The notes: generated by a model not told the origin, from the sequence alone. A DNA stretch of 59,791 bases from CAZWUW01 sp964636895 (GCA_964636895.1 CAZWUW010000005.1:1-59791), one strand, 5' to 3'. Counted from the stretch's first letter, positions 1-8,765 are shown. Numbers and translations are program-made.

Positions 1-219
1 ACCGTACCAGGTATACTAGCCATCCTGGGCGGTGCTCTGGCCACCTACATGAATGGACAAGGACTGGCTCTGCTAAAAGTTGACCCTGAACTACTGGCCG
101 GACTGGTAGTGGGAGGCATCATCGGCATCATTTTTTTTCACGGCCAACCGGTAGGTCCGTTAATGGCCGCAGGCCTGACCGCATTATTTCTGAAAATCTT
201 CCAGTGGATATGGCGCTAA
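1..219 (+). CDS. DUF441 family membrane protein (YtwI-like), 3' part
   Basis: This is the C-terminal 72 residues of a gene that enters from the left edge in frame 1 and stops at TAA 217-219. The fragment is almost entirely hydrophobic, with two or three membrane helices and little else. The closing stretch, with a Gly-Pro-Leu-x-Ala-Ala-Gly pattern after a short polar turn (VGPLMAAG), matches what I remember of the DUF441 family (B. subtilis YtwI), small integral membrane proteins of unknown function. The gene converges on and overlaps the next gene's stop by four bases. The family assignment is from memory of its pattern; no function can be given. Confidence 0.7.
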   Translation, partial: TVPGILAILGGALATYMNGQGLALLKVDPELLAGLVVGGIIGIIFFHGQPVGPLMAAGLTALFLKIFQWIWR

Positions 220-638
220 GCCCGGTCGGCGCTATTTTGCATAAAAGTGCGCCAATTACCTGAAGGCACTTCCCTGCCCTGGGCAGTCATTAACGCGTCT
301 AACCCGGCGGCATATAAATAAACATATCCCCGCAAATCACTTCCCCCGGCAACGGCAACATCCCTGAGCACCCGTTCATATTCGTTATTTTGACCAGGTC
401 CGTAATAGTCTTCCAATTCATCCAGTTGTGCCAATACCCTTGTCATTTCTTTAACCGCAACCAGTTCACCGGTTACCCAACCCTCACCGTCCAGAGCTGC
501 AGGATATCCCACCGGCAAATGAAACAGTCTCCCTTTTATTTTAGCCGGCTGCATCGTAACAATATGCTCTGCAAGATAAAGGTCATGGTTTATGAAACCG
601 CTCATGAGAGTACCGTAAACAAAAATTCCGTCACACAT
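216..638 (-). CDS. Gamma-glutamylcyclotransferase-fold protein (AIG2/GGCT-like)
   Basis: A 140-residue protein with the GGCT fold signature. A VYGTL strand-loop lies at residues 7-11, where the family binds the gamma-glutamyl substrate, and an acidic ELEDYYG segment near residue 75 carries the usual catalytic glutamate. The family cleaves gamma-glutamyl amines or peptides to 5-oxoproline, but bacterial members are mostly uncharacterised, so the substrate is unknown. Its start overlaps the end of the upstream DUF3786 gene by 8 bases, so the two are probably co-transcribed and translationally coupled. The protein is full length for the family. Confidence 0.85.
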   Translation of the reverse strand: MCDGIFVYGTLMSGFINHDLYLAEHIVTMQPAKIKGRLFHLPVGYPAALDGEGWVTGELVAVKEMTRVLAQLDELEDYYGPGQNNEYERVLRDVAVAGGSDLRGYVYLYAAGLDALMTAQGREVPSGNWRTFMQNSADRA

Positions 639-1248
639 ACTGCTGTCCTTCCGTTCCTCTGAGTTTTCGGGAAACCTCCACCCCCAGCACCCAAAGCGCT
701 GCAGTAGTCAGATATAAAGGAGCGGCAGCATCAAACAAAATGTTGGCCTGAGGTGCAAATTCATCGTCTCCTGACCATAAAACAAAAGCCATCAGCAACT
801 TGGGAAATACAGGTATAACTATTCCCCAGTCACCCATTGCCAGCTCATAACCACCCAATTCTTTCGCCCGGCATATAAAATCAGCAGGCAGTGCTCCATA
901 TTTCCGGGCCAGAGGTTCAATGGCTTCCTGCACAAAGGGCTGATGGTGATGAGGGCCGTCAGGTAACTGAATAAATGATAACCAGCTACCCCGTGGTGCA
1001 AGCCCGGGGGCAAAGGTCAGATACTGCAGGATTAATGTTTTATCATTTTTCGAGATTATCTGCTCTACATTGCCTGGACAGGCAATGGCACCGTTGCTGC
1101 AATTTATCTGGTAAATACGGTTGCAGTAATCCAGCATCAGCATATTTTCACCGGCAGCAAATATTGCTCCGGTGTTTTTTGCCATTTCCGCGGGGTCCCT
1201 GGTCAAAAAATCTTTAACCGCCTCAGTATAAGCATTAATACTGCACAT
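631..1248 (-). CDS. DUF3786 protein, paralogue 1
   Basis: A 205-residue cytosolic protein of the DUF3786 family, known from anaerobic Firmicutes and acetogens and without an assigned function. Family features are a WLSF.QLPDG segment mid-protein, an AIEPLA helix about 20 residues later, a GD.G..I.V.P strand pair, and an ILFDA motif near the end. The start is ATG 1248, preceded by GGAGGG about ten bases upstream. Two more members lie at 22510-23124 and 44876-45538. The downstream GGCT-like gene overlaps it, suggesting a two-gene unit. Confidence 0.8.
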   Translation of the reverse strand: MCSINAYTEAVKDFLTRDPAEMAKNTGAIFAAGENMLMLDYCNRIYQINCSNGAIACPGNVEQIISKNDKTLILQYLTFAPGLAPRGSWLSFIQLPDGPHHHQPFVQEAIEPLARKYGALPADFICRAKELGGYELAMGDWGIVIPVFPKLLMAFVLWSGDDEFAPQANILFDAAAPLYLTTAALWVLGVEVSRKLRGTEGQQYV

Positions 1249-1271
1249 ATTGCCTGCCCTCCAAATTAATC

Positions 1272-1292
1272 AAGCCCTGTTTCCCAGGGCTT
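1272..1292 (-). terminator. Hairpin at the end of the PilZ gene
   Basis: A perfect 8-bp stem (AAGCCCTG / CAGGGCTT) with a five-base loop overlaps the stop codon of the PilZ gene. On the minus strand it is followed only by a mixed AT stretch, so it is a weak intrinsic terminator or an attenuator ahead of the DUF3786 gene. Confidence 0.5.
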
Positions 1293-1686
1293 ATAAAAAC
1301 CGTAATAATTTATACTGGTTTTTTATCTGACCGGTCACAAAACTCCTGATTCTTTCCCGTCTGTACTGGGCCAGGTTAAAAAATTGCACCCCGGTAAGAA
1401 ATCCGGCATCTACCCGTTCAGATCGGACAACCCTGGCCAACATCCGTTCCACGCCGGTTTCCGGCAATTCAACGGCCAAACGGACAATCATATCTATCGG
1501 TAATAAGTAGGCGGATAGAAAACTAAGTCCGCCTTCACCGATATCCCGACCCTGCCCTAACCCTCTTTTACCGCTTAAATGAGCGACATTCCGCCGTTTA
1601 TATTTCATAACATAAAATTCCACGGAAAAATCCATTGGAATCCGGTAATGTGTCCGGGGGAACAAGCCTGTTTTTCTATAATTCAA
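1291..1686 (-). CDS. PilZ-domain protein (probable c-di-GMP receptor)
   Basis: A 131-residue single-domain protein. The PilZ signature is present: arginines in the PRTHYR loop (residues 10-15, RxxxR-type) followed by an R-D-I-G-E-G-G turn near residue 47, the usual D/N-x-S-x-x-G position. The Ser is replaced by Gly, so c-di-GMP affinity could differ from a textbook PilZ. The start is TTG 1684-1686, chosen because GAGGTG lies nine bases upstream. A GAF-GGDEF cyclase is encoded 5 kb away, consistent with c-di-GMP signalling in this organism. The output partner is unknown. Confidence 0.75.
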   Translation of the reverse strand: MNYRKTGLFPRTHYRIPMDFSVEFYVMKYKRRNVAHLSGKRGLGQGRDIGEGGLSFLSAYLLPIDMIVRLAVELPETGVERMLARVVRSERVDAGFLTGVQFFNLAQYRRERIRSFVTGQIKNQYKLLRFL

Positions 1687-1816
1687 CTGACATCACCTCG
1701 TTAAACTAAGCTACTTACAATTTTATATAACTTTATCATTTAAATCCAGTAATTTTTTTTGTAATTTTACGAAAAGATATAAATGATTCGCAAACAATAC
1801 CTTAAGGTGTGAAAAA

Positions 1817-2992
1817 ATGTTTACTCTGATAAAAAACGGCAATGTCTTTAGCCCAAAAAACAGAGGCCGGCTAGATATCCTCATTGCCGCTGATAAGATT
1901 GCACTGATTGCGCCACATATTAATCCACCGGCCAACTTTATCAACATCAAGGTTATTGACGCCGAAGGGCTGACAGTGGTGCCCGGTTTTATCGATCAGC
2001 ACGTCCATATTATTGGCGGCGGCGGTGAGGGGGGGCCGGCCAGCAGAACCCCGGAAATCTTGCTGGGTGCACTTACTTCGGCCGGGATTACCACGGTGGT
2101 TGGATTGTTAGGTGCTGACGGGGTTACCCGCAGTATGCCGGAGTTAGTTACCAAGGCCAGAGCTTTGGAGCATGAGGGGATTACCACGTATATTTATACC
2201 GGCGCTTATCAGATTCCAACCAGGACAATAACCGGTAATGTCCGATCAGACCTGGTACTCATTGACAAAGTTATTGGCAGTGGAGAAATCGCAATTTCCG
2301 ACCATCGGTCTGCCCAACCTACCCTGCAAATGTTAATCAACCTGGCTGCCGAAGCACGTATTGGCGGCATGTTGGGCGGCAAAGCAGGTGTGGTTCATCT
2401 ACATCTTGGCGAAGGAAAGAACGGTCTGGATATGGTTTTTCAGGCCCTGAAACACAGTGACCTGCCGGTCAGCCAATTTGTACCCACTCATGTAAACAGG
2501 CTTAGTGAATTAATGCGGCAAGGTCAGAAATTCATTAAAATGGGCGGCATTATTGACCTAACTGCCGGGATTGAGCCGGGTGAAACCTCCCCGGATGCTT
2601 TAAATATTTCGGACAGTCTTATCCAGTTAAAAAAAGCCGGTTTGTCCCTAACTCAAGTTACCGTAAGTTCCGACGGCAACGGGAGTTTACCGCAGTTTGA
2701 TACCCGGGGAGAGCTTACCGGTATGTCTGTAGGTTCTGTAGGGGTGCTCTGGGCAGACGTAAAAAAGGCTATCAACATCGGTGCCGTTACATTTGAGGAA
2801 GGGCTCCGGTTAATAACCTCTAATGTGGCCAAAATCTTAAAAATATTCCCCCAAAAAGGAATTCTGGCTGCCGGCAGCGATGCCGACTTGGTTTTGTTAG
2901 ACAAACGGCTAACCATTACTAAGGTAGTAGCCCGCGGCAGATTAATGGTGGATAACGGAATGCCGGTGGTCAAGGGAACCTTTGAGACATAA
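1817..2992 (+). CDS. iadA: Isoaspartyl dipeptidase
   Basis: A 391-residue amidohydrolase of the beta-aspartyl (isoaspartyl) dipeptidase family, which hydrolyses beta-aspartyl dipeptides released during turnover of damaged proteins. The binuclear metal centre is visible. A DQHVHI motif (HxH) lies at about residues 60-65 and is followed by a glycine-rich loop. Later come a YTGAY segment, a second-shell VHLHLGEG strand, PTHVNR, and a catalytic aspartate in SSDGNGS. Length matches the E. coli enzyme. It stands alone, rightward, and is convergent with the GerD-like gene, abutting it directly (2992/2993). Confidence 0.93.
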   Translation: MFTLIKNGNVFSPKNRGRLDILIAADKIALIAPHINPPANFINIKVIDAEGLTVVPGFIDQHVHIIGGGGEGGPASRTPEILLGALTSAGITTVVGLLGADGVTRSMPELVTKARALEHEGITTYIYTGAYQIPTRTITGNVRSDLVLIDKVIGSGEIAISDHRSAQPTLQMLINLAAEARIGGMLGGKAGVVHLHLGEGKNGLDMVFQALKHSDLPVSQFVPTHVNRLSELMRQGQKFIKMGGIIDLTAGIEPGETSPDALNISDSLIQLKKAGLSLTQVTVSSDGNGSLPQFDTRGELTGMSVGSVGVLWADVKKAINIGAVTFEEGLRLITSNVAKILKIFPQKGILAAGSDADLVLLDKRLTITKVVARGRLMVDNGMPVVKGTFET

Positions 2993-3490
2993 CTATTGCC
3001 CCATTCCTCCGCCACCGTCACCCTGCTGGTTGCCACCACCGCCCTGCTGGGTACCTTGCATCATTTTCATCATCGTCTGCTGAACCATGTTTCGCAGATT
3101 TTGTTGCACATCAGGTGTGGCCATGGCTTTATTGATTTGCTCCTGAATAACTTTCTGGCTTTCCGGCGATTTCAGGGCGTTTTTTAACTGCTCTTGAATT
3201 GCTTTACTAACCTTGGGGGCCTCAATGTTTTCCATCATTTTATTTTCCATCAGCTTATCTGCTTCCGGCGCTTTGAGCAAATCCTCCAGTTTTTGGCTAG
3301 CTACCGCTTCTTCAATGACCTTTTTCGTCTCTTCAGTTTTCATTTCTTCTTTTACCATGGTCTTAACATCATCTTTACTCACTTCCGGTTTTTTTTGCGG
3401 ACCGCCCATAGACAGGGAACAGCCGGTAACCATGGGCACAAAAGCTAAAATCATGGTAACAAGAATAATATTTCTGCCAACGCAACGCAT
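2993..3490 (-). CDS. GerD-like germination lipoprotein
   Basis: A 165-residue predicted lipoprotein. A hydrophobic leader ends in a V-T-G-C lipobox near residue 24. A lysine/glutamate-rich helical body follows, with repeated LL-Kx-PE and xPDVQ units, and the tail is a low-complexity Gly/Gln stretch. This resembles B. subtilis GerD, the spore inner-membrane lipoprotein needed for clustering of germinant receptors, including the helical repeats and Gly-rich tail. The similarity is one of layout and composition, so a generic Lys/Glu-rich lipoprotein is the alternative. The ATG is preceded by GAGGAGG. It lies 73 bases downstream of the histidine kinase gene and may be the last gene of that operon. 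Confidence 0.6.
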   Translation of the reverse strand: MRCVGRNIILVTMILAFVPMVTGCSLSMGGPQKKPEVSKDDVKTMVKEEMKTEETKKVIEEAVASQKLEDLLKAPEADKLMENKMMENIEAPKVSKAIQEQLKNALKSPESQKVIQEQINKAMATPDVQQNLRNMVQQTMMKMMQGTQQGGGGNQQGDGGGGMGQ

Positions 3491-3563
3491 AAAGTCCTCC
3501 TCAGGCGTTTTTTCTTAGATTGCTTATCTGATGGGACTTTTATACACTTAATGAAAATATGTC

Positions 3564-4970
3564 TTATAACGGAATGGAAAAAGTAAACTTCGACCCCATA
3601 TTGGGTATACTCACAGCTTCTACTTTACCGCCGTGTTGCTCCACTATCCGCCTGGCAATAGCCAATCCAAGTCCGGTGCCTTCCGTTTCCCTGGTTCGGG
3701 CCTTGTCCACTTTATAAAAACGATCCCAGATATATGGCAATTCTTCCGCCGGAATTCCCTGACCCTGGTCTTCTACGGAAATTTTTACACCATCCGCTTC
3801 ATTAGTTACGGTAATAATGATTTTCCCATTGTTCGCCGAAAACCTGATGGCATTGTCCAACAAGTTGTTCATGACCTGCTGAATCCGGTCAGCATCACCT
3901 TTAACTTCCGGGATTTGCGACGTTATTTTTTGGATCACTTGCAAATTGCGTTCCATTAATGCCGGCCGGTGCTTTTTTAGCACAATTTCAATAATGTTCG
4001 CCAAGTCCAACCCTTCCGTTTTCAGCCTGACTATACCTGCCTCTATCCTTGACAGGTCAAGCAACTCATTGACCAGTCTGATTAACCGCATGGTTTCATC
4101 GTGCACAATATCAAGATACCTTTTCCTGGCTACCGGTGTCTTATCCTTCCCGTCCAGCATAGCCTCAATAAACCCCTGCATAGAAGTGAGCGGACTTCTA
4201 AGTTCATGAGAGACATTAGCCACAAACTCCCGGCGCATATTTTCATGGTGCTCAATCTGGGTTGCCATAAAGTTAAACGACCGTCCCAATTCTCCAATCT
4301 CATCATTAGACCGGGCCTTGACCCGCACATCAAACTTGCCTTCCGCTACCCGGTGCGCAACACGGTTCATCTCCTGTAATGGCTGAGATACTGATTTAGA
4401 AAAGAAATAAGCAACCAGGGTGGCGAATAGAATGGACACCACGGCAGAATAAATAAAAAGATTTTGCACCTTAGTCATAGTTAGGTCTATGCCGATTACC
4501 GGCGAATATAGAATTACTCCGCCAATTACCTGGCCCCTGTTTTTCACCGGCAATACCACCGATAATACCGTCTCGTTGTAAAAATGTGATACCCCTTCCC
4601 GGACACTGATTTGACCCCGCTGCAGGTTTTCGATATCTTTTTGTTCCAAAGTATCACCTTCATGTCGCAGATGATCTGCAGATGCAGTGATAACCGACCC
4701 TGTCCGGTCAATAACCCAAACCTCCGCCCCCATGTTCCGGTCGGCACTGTTAAGTAAATTTACCAGCATGGCCGGGTCGCGTTTTTCTAACAATAACGGT
4801 TTGATTAATTCCACAATATTATTACCTTTAACAATAAGTTCCGTCTGTTTATTGTAGATAAAATAGTTATTCAGCAAAAATGGCAGTAACAGGCCTAGTA
4901 CTGTGAGCACAGCCGCAATAACAAAAATATAAGTTAGCATCAATTTGCTAAATAGCCTGCTTTTAATCAT
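3564..4970 (-). CDS. Membrane sensor histidine kinase
   Basis: A 468-residue sensor kinase in the classic order. TM1 spans roughly residues 11-33, an extracytoplasmic sensor region 34-170, and TM2 171-190. HAMP follows at about 192-245. The HisKA dimerisation helix carries the phospho-acceptor His255 in NVSHELRSP. The HATPase_c domain shows the N box (NLLDNAIRFS), a DQGQGIP G1 box and a GTGLGLAI G2 box. It should phosphorylate the response regulator encoded immediately upstream; the two genes overlap by ATGA. The signal is unknown. The overall plan is that of WalK/PhoR/ArlS-type kinases, but no WalHIJ-type neighbours are seen. Confidence 0.93.
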   Translation of the reverse strand: MIKSRLFSKLMLTYIFVIAAVLTVLGLLLPFLLNNYFIYNKQTELIVKGNNIVELIKPLLLEKRDPAMLVNLLNSADRNMGAEVWVIDRTGSVITASADHLRHEGDTLEQKDIENLQRGQISVREGVSHFYNETVLSVVLPVKNRGQVIGGVILYSPVIGIDLTMTKVQNLFIYSAVVSILFATLVAYFFSKSVSQPLQEMNRVAHRVAEGKFDVRVKARSNDEIGELGRSFNFMATQIEHHENMRREFVANVSHELRSPLTSMQGFIEAMLDGKDKTPVARKRYLDIVHDETMRLIRLVNELLDLSRIEAGIVRLKTEGLDLANIIEIVLKKHRPALMERNLQVIQKITSQIPEVKGDADRIQQVMNNLLDNAIRFSANNGKIIITVTNEADGVKISVEDQGQGIPAEELPYIWDRFYKVDKARTRETEGTGLGLAIARRIVEQHGGKVEAVSIPNMGSKFTFSIPL

Positions 4971-5659
4971 GTTTCCTGCACCTCAAATTTATAACCTAAT
5001 CCCCATACTGTATGGATATATGAGCCGGCATCCTCAACACTCTCCAGTTTCTTACGCAGTCTTTTAATATGCGAATCCACAGCGCGGGCATCCCCCTCAA
5101 AATCCCAGCCCCAGACTTGATCCAGAATCTGTTCCCTGGTGAATACTCGAGAAGGATTTTTGGCCATATGCCAGAGAATCTCAAATTCTTTGGGAGTTAA
5201 CTCAACAGTTTTACCGTTAACTTCCGCCTGGTGAGTATTGGCATTCAAATATAATCCGGTAAAATGTAACGTATTATCGTTTTCTTCCGCCGGCTGCCGC
5301 ATCCGGCGCAGCACGGCCTTTACCCGGGCCGCCAGTTCCCGCGGGCTGAATGGTTTGGTGATATAATCGTCTGCCCCCAGCTCCAAACCCAGAATTTTGT
5401 CTGTCTCCTCACCTTTTGCCGTAAGCATGATAATAGGCAAATTAAACTCTTCCCGGGTTTTTCGGCAAACATCCCAGCCGTTAACTTTAGGCAACATAAT
5501 ATCAAGTATCATAAGATGCGGTGGATTCTGTCTGATTTTTTGCATTCCTATTTCACCATCATAGGCAATGTCCACATCAAATTCATCTTCCAAATATAGT
5601 TTCACCAGTTCACATATATGCCGGTCATCATCCACGACGAGAATTTTATTTTTGGCCAT
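4967..5659 (-). CDS. OmpR/PhoB-family response regulator
   Basis: A 230-residue two-domain regulator. The receiver domain has the acidic triplet VVDDD at residues 8-12, phospho-acceptor Asp53 in MILDIML, and conserved Thr and Lys in MLTAK and the ITKPF loop. A winged-helix DNA-binding domain makes up the second half (LTPKEFEIL, a VDSHIKRLRKKL recognition helix and a terminal GLGYKF hairpin). I set the start at ATG 5659 because the MAKNKIL start has a GGAG site; the longer reading frame begins inside DUF3343. The first 14 bases overlap the DUF3343 gene. It is the cognate regulator of the downstream kinase. Confidence 0.93.
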   Translation of the reverse strand: MAKNKILVVDDDRHICELVKLYLEDEFDVDIAYDGEIGMQKIRQNPPHLMILDIMLPKVNGWDVCRKTREEFNLPIIMLTAKGEETDKILGLELGADDYITKPFSPRELAARVKAVLRRMRQPAEENDNTLHFTGLYLNANTHQAEVNGKTVELTPKEFEILWHMAKNPSRVFTREQILDQVWGWDFEGDARAVDSHIKRLRKKLESVEDAGSYIHTVWGLGYKFEVQET

Positions 5660-5945
5660 TTTCTCCACTGACCTCCACCACCATAGTCCCACTGTCTGTT
5701 TTGGTAAATCTGTAAAAACCGCTGGTAGCCACTGCTGCAACAGCCAATTCCTTTTTGACGTTTTCTAGGTTCCGGCAAAATAATTTTAATGCCAGACCAC
5801 AGCTGGCCGAAATCTCCCGGGGGGTAGGAATAACAACCAGTTCCACCTCTACTCCCACTAGGTGCTTCTCACCCAGTAGGGCACACTGAGTAGACGGAAA
5901 AGTTACTACACAATACTCTTTTGTCGTCAATAAATCACAAGACAT
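5646..5945 (-). CDS. DUF3343 protein (putative Se/S carrier-like)
   Basis: A 99-residue protein whose N-terminal 60 residues match the DUF3343 pattern: VVTFPSTQCAL, then EKHL, then a V.IPTPREIS strand followed by A-S-C-G-L-A. The conserved Cys in the SASCG motif is present. DUF3343 proteins are annotated as putative selenium/sulfur carrier-like, largely from gene neighbourhoods and the cysteine; this has not been shown biochemically as far as I know. The C-terminal 35 residues go beyond the usual domain. A clear AAAGGAG precedes the ATG. It overlaps the response regulator, so it leads a DUF3343-RR-HK operon. Confidence 0.75.
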   Translation of the reverse strand: MSCDLLTTKEYCVVTFPSTQCALLGEKHLVGVEVELVVIPTPREISASCGLALKLFCRNLENVKKELAVAAVATSGFYRFTKTDSGTMVVEVSGENGQK

Positions 5946-5956
5946 ATGCTACTCCT

Positions 5957-6370
5957 TTATTTAATCACGGCATTTTTGATAATTGAAAAAGTCTCAATAG
6001 AAATATGACTAGTCATTAATTTAAAAAAATGCTCCCAGGGATACCCGTGTTTATCCAAAATAGTCAAGTTCAAAATATATCTATTCCAAAAAGGAATCCA
6101 AAACAAAATATAATACGGTGACCCGGCTGCGCCTGACACCCACCGATTCCTTCCCGGTCTTAAAGTTTCCAACTTTACCTTAATAATTTTTTGTAATGGA
6201 ATCTGAAAACCGGCATCCTGATTGCCAAAAGGGGTATAGGAAAAAATTTTTTTATCAATTATAATATTGCCCTTATTACGGGGAAACCAAAAAAACATTT
6301 TTTTATTGGAAACAACATTACCGTAATAATCAGCCCTGACAATATATTTCTCTGCCAGTACATCAGTCAT
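5957..6370 (-). CDS. Hypothetical protein with GRAM/PH-like strand pattern
   Basis: I do not recognise this 137-residue protein. The open frame extends further upstream but then lies antisense to the start of the cyclase gene, so I placed the start at ATG 6370, which has GGAG 12 bases before it. The sequence is a run of beta strands rich in Lys, Phe and Trp. An early block (D-Y-Y-G-N-V-V) and a later hydrophobic FWIPFW segment give it the look of a small PH/GRAM-like domain. It sits 11 bases upstream of the DUF3343 gene and so probably opens the kinase operon. Function unknown. Confidence 0.6.
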   Translation of the reverse strand: MTDVLAEKYIVRADYYGNVVSNKKMFFWFPRNKGNIIIDKKIFSYTPFGNQDAGFQIPLQKIIKVKLETLRPGRNRWVSGAAGSPYYILFWIPFWNRYILNLTILDKHGYPWEHFFKLMTSHISIETFSIIKNAVIK

Positions 6371-6464
6371 GGACTTCACTCCAACTTTATATATATTTTT
6401 GAAGGTTTTTGGCGTTTTTTGGCGAATAAAAAAATAAACTGTGGTGCCCAACTGGAGGTATTCT

Positions 6465-7607
6465 ATGTCCAAAACAGCAAAAAAGCCAAAAATCTCCGCT
6501 ATCATCACCGATAAATCCAAAACCATTATAAACAGCCGGCTGGCAGCTTTGCAAAATAACCAGGAACTGTTGTCCCGGCTGGAACAGACCGTTTTTGAAG
6601 GTAAGCTGTTCCGAGAAATCAATACAGCTATTACATCCACATTTGAACTACAAGAAATTCTATCTCTAATTTTACAGGTGTTAACGACCCTTGTAAACAC
6701 CCAGGGTGTTTCTATTGTATTGGTTGAAGAGTCCGACGGTACCTTGCGGATTGCCGAACACCACGGATTATCGGATAAAGACATCGAGAATTTTTATATT
6801 TATTACGCCAGACTGCAAGACAGCATATTTCAAGATATTATGCAAAAAAGGAGTCCCCTTTTTTTTGACGGCTCAGAAGACTTGTCTATACCGCTGATTC
6901 TATCAGTACCGCTGGTTTCCCGACAGAAAGTCATCGGCTTTCTGAATATCCACTCTATGTACAAAGAAATGCAGTTAATTCCTGATAAAATCGAACTGGT
7001 ATATGCCCTGGCCAGCCAAGCTTCTATCGCTATCAGTAATGCCCAACTGTTTCGGGCGCTGCGGGAACAGGCTATAATAGACCCATGTACCAACCTGTAT
7101 AATTTTCGGTACTTTCAGCAAAAACTTGATGAAGAAATTAATATCTATAATTCCACAAAGGAGCCGTTATCTTTGATTATTCTGGATATAGACTACTTTA
7201 AAAAAGTCAATGATACCCACGGACATGTCTACGGCGACACAGTATTAAGAGAACTTGGCAACATCCTGAAAAGAAACGTACGGTCCGAAGATTCTGTTTG
7301 CAGATACGGCGGTGAGGAATTTGCTGTTATTTTTCCACACTGCTCTCAGGAAGTCACCTTGCGCATCGCCGAGCGTATCCGGACCCGAATTCAGGAGACT
7401 TCAACCAACGACCGCCGGGGCATTTTAAAAGACCCTATTACAGTCAGCATCGGGGTAGCCGGCTATACGCCTGAACTCAGTAAAACATCATTTATTCAGC
7501 GCGCCGACAACGCCTTGTATTATGCCAAAAAACACGGTCGCAACATGGTGGCCGAATACGATTCCGGACTGGAAGGTGAATATGCAAAATATCAGAAAAA
7601 GAAGTGA
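6465..7607 (+). CDS. GAF-GGDEF diguanylate cyclase
   Basis: A 380-residue soluble cyclase that should make c-di-GMP from two GTP. The start is ATG 6465, set by GGAGG six bases upstream, rather than the GTG at 6441. A Lys-rich N-terminus leads into a GAF domain (about residues 55-195) that presumably senses a small ligand. The GGDEF domain follows, with DIDYFKKVND around residue 240 and the active-site motif GGEEF at about 282-286. An RxxD inhibitory I-site (RSED) lies five residues before GGEEF, so product feedback inhibition is expected. It is divergent from the preceding small operon. A possible receptor is the PilZ protein at 1291-1686. Confidence 0.92.
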   Translation: MSKTAKKPKISAIITDKSKTIINSRLAALQNNQELLSRLEQTVFEGKLFREINTAITSTFELQEILSLILQVLTTLVNTQGVSIVLVEESDGTLRIAEHHGLSDKDIENFYIYYARLQDSIFQDIMQKRSPLFFDGSEDLSIPLILSVPLVSRQKVIGFLNIHSMYKEMQLIPDKIELVYALASQASIAISNAQLFRALREQAIIDPCTNLYNFRYFQQKLDEEINIYNSTKEPLSLIILDIDYFKKVNDTHGHVYGDTVLRELGNILKRNVRSEDSVCRYGGEEFAVIFPHCSQEVTLRIAERIRTRIQETSTNDRRGILKDPITVSIGVAGYTPELSKTSFIQRADNALYYAKKHGRNMVAEYDSGLEGEYAKYQKKK

Positions 7608-7676
7608 TTTTTTGCAGGATTACCTAATTTTTAGTCGAAAATAATCAGTATCAAGTGTTGCGATAGGAGGGCTGAC

Positions 7677-8387
7677 ATGGCTAATGAGGTCATTAATATA
7701 AAGGGCACCAGAAAAGGCTTGGTGATTTGTGTTGATTCCACCCGCGATTTTGAGGAATTAAAATCTGTACTGCGGTCAAAAATTGAATCAGCCAGCGGTT
7801 TTTTTAAAGGAGCAAAATTCACCTTCCGCCTGGATAAAAACCCACTTTCTCTTGAAGAAGCCAAAGAACTGCAAGATATTTGTTGCCAGCACGGTCTGGT
7901 ACCGGATGAACATATTGACTGGCAGCCCTGTGCCTCCCCGGCACCTTTAATGCGCATGCCACAACAACTTCAACAGGCTGTTAAACCTGTTGTTACCAGA
8001 GCAACCGCCGCTAAATCGCTACCCACCATTGGGGTAAGCGAAAAAGAATTAACCGAGCCGGGTATGCTTTTCCAACAGGGTTTACGATCCGGACAAAAAA
8101 TTCATTACCGGGGCAACGTAATCGTTCTGGGTGATGCTAACCCTGGTTCGGAAATTACGGCTACCGGCGATATTGTGGTTATGGGTACTCTAAGAGGTAT
8201 TGCCCATGCTGGTGCCGCCGGCAATGAGGCGGCGCGGATTATGGCTTACCGGCTGCAGCCCACGCAACTTCGGATTGCCGGGAGAATATGCCGCCCGCCG
8301 GACAAAGACAGTGGCGGCCGGGAACCGGAAATAGCTCGGCTGGTTGCCGGACAGATGATGATTGAAGATTATACCGGCAAGTCATAA
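7677..8387 (+). CDS. minC: Septum site-determining protein MinC
   Basis: A 236-residue MinC, the FtsZ-polymerisation inhibitor that restricts division to midcell. The N-terminal domain (1-105) includes the family's RSKIESASGFFKGA region. A linker follows, then the C-terminal right-handed beta-helix with the highly conserved G-N-V-I-V-L-G-D-x-N-P-G-x-x-I-x-A-x-G-D pattern and the MAYRLQPTQLRI edge that binds MinD. The start has TAGGAGG seven bases upstream. minD and minE are not adjacent, so this is an orphan minC with its partners elsewhere. It ends directly in a bidirectional terminator. Confidence 0.93.
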   Translation: MANEVINIKGTRKGLVICVDSTRDFEELKSVLRSKIESASGFFKGAKFTFRLDKNPLSLEEAKELQDICCQHGLVPDEHIDWQPCASPAPLMRMPQQLQQAVKPVVTRATAAKSLPTIGVSEKELTEPGMLFQQGLRSGQKIHYRGNVIVLGDANPGSEITATGDIVVMGTLRGIAHAGAAGNEAARIMAYRLQPTQLRIAGRICRPPDKDSGGREPEIARLVAGQMMIEDYTGKS

Positions 8388-8419
8388 AAAGAGACGGGAT
8401 GAAATTCCCGTCTCTTTTT
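8388..8419. terminator. Bidirectional terminator between minC and the ferredoxin
   Basis: A 12-base stem (AAAGAGACGGGA / TCCCGTCTCTTT) with a short loop has A-runs before and T-runs after on both strands. It lies between the convergent minC and ferredoxin genes and serves both. Confidence 0.85.
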
Positions 8420-8597
8420 AGCCGTCTAAATTAATCGCATTAGCAGGGCATTCTTCCGTACAAGCCCCGCAGTCTAGACAGTCATCCTTTCTGACAACAT
8501 TGGCTTTGCCGTCTTCCATCTCAAATACATCAGCCGGACAAACGTCTACACATGTTTCGCAGCCATCACATACATCAGGATTAATCTTCGGCCCCAC
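8418..8597 (-). CDS. 2[4Fe-4S] bacterial-type ferredoxin
   Basis: A 59-residue soluble electron carrier with two CxxCxxCxxxCP motifs (CDGCETCVDVCP and CLDCGACTEECP) that bind two [4Fe-4S] clusters. The open frame begins earlier, at 8687. I chose GTG 8597 because a consensus AGGAGG lies eight bases upstream of it, while the ATG at 8618 has no good site. The resulting protein begins MGPKINPDVC, typical of clostridial ferredoxins. It is a single gene convergent with minC; redox partners are not indicated by the context. Confidence 0.9.
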   Translation of the reverse strand: MGPKINPDVCDGCETCVDVCPADVFEMEDGKANVVRKDDCLDCGACTEECPANAINLDG

Positions 8598-8765
8598 TTG
8601 ACATTCCTCCTTTTCCATTACCGTTTCTTTTAGCGCCCATTGCTTTGAGATAATTATACCGTTTAAAGCTGTCATTTCCCAAAGCAAGATTCTTGAACAG
8701 TCAAAAAAAGAGGTCTAACAGTCGCTCCCTGAATTAAAGATATTCCTGTAATATACAAAAAATGC

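Noticed and set aside
6371..6784. Upstream extension of the 137-residue hypothetical gene
   Set aside because: It runs antisense over the start of the GAF-GGDEF gene and lacks a site; ATG 6370 has one.
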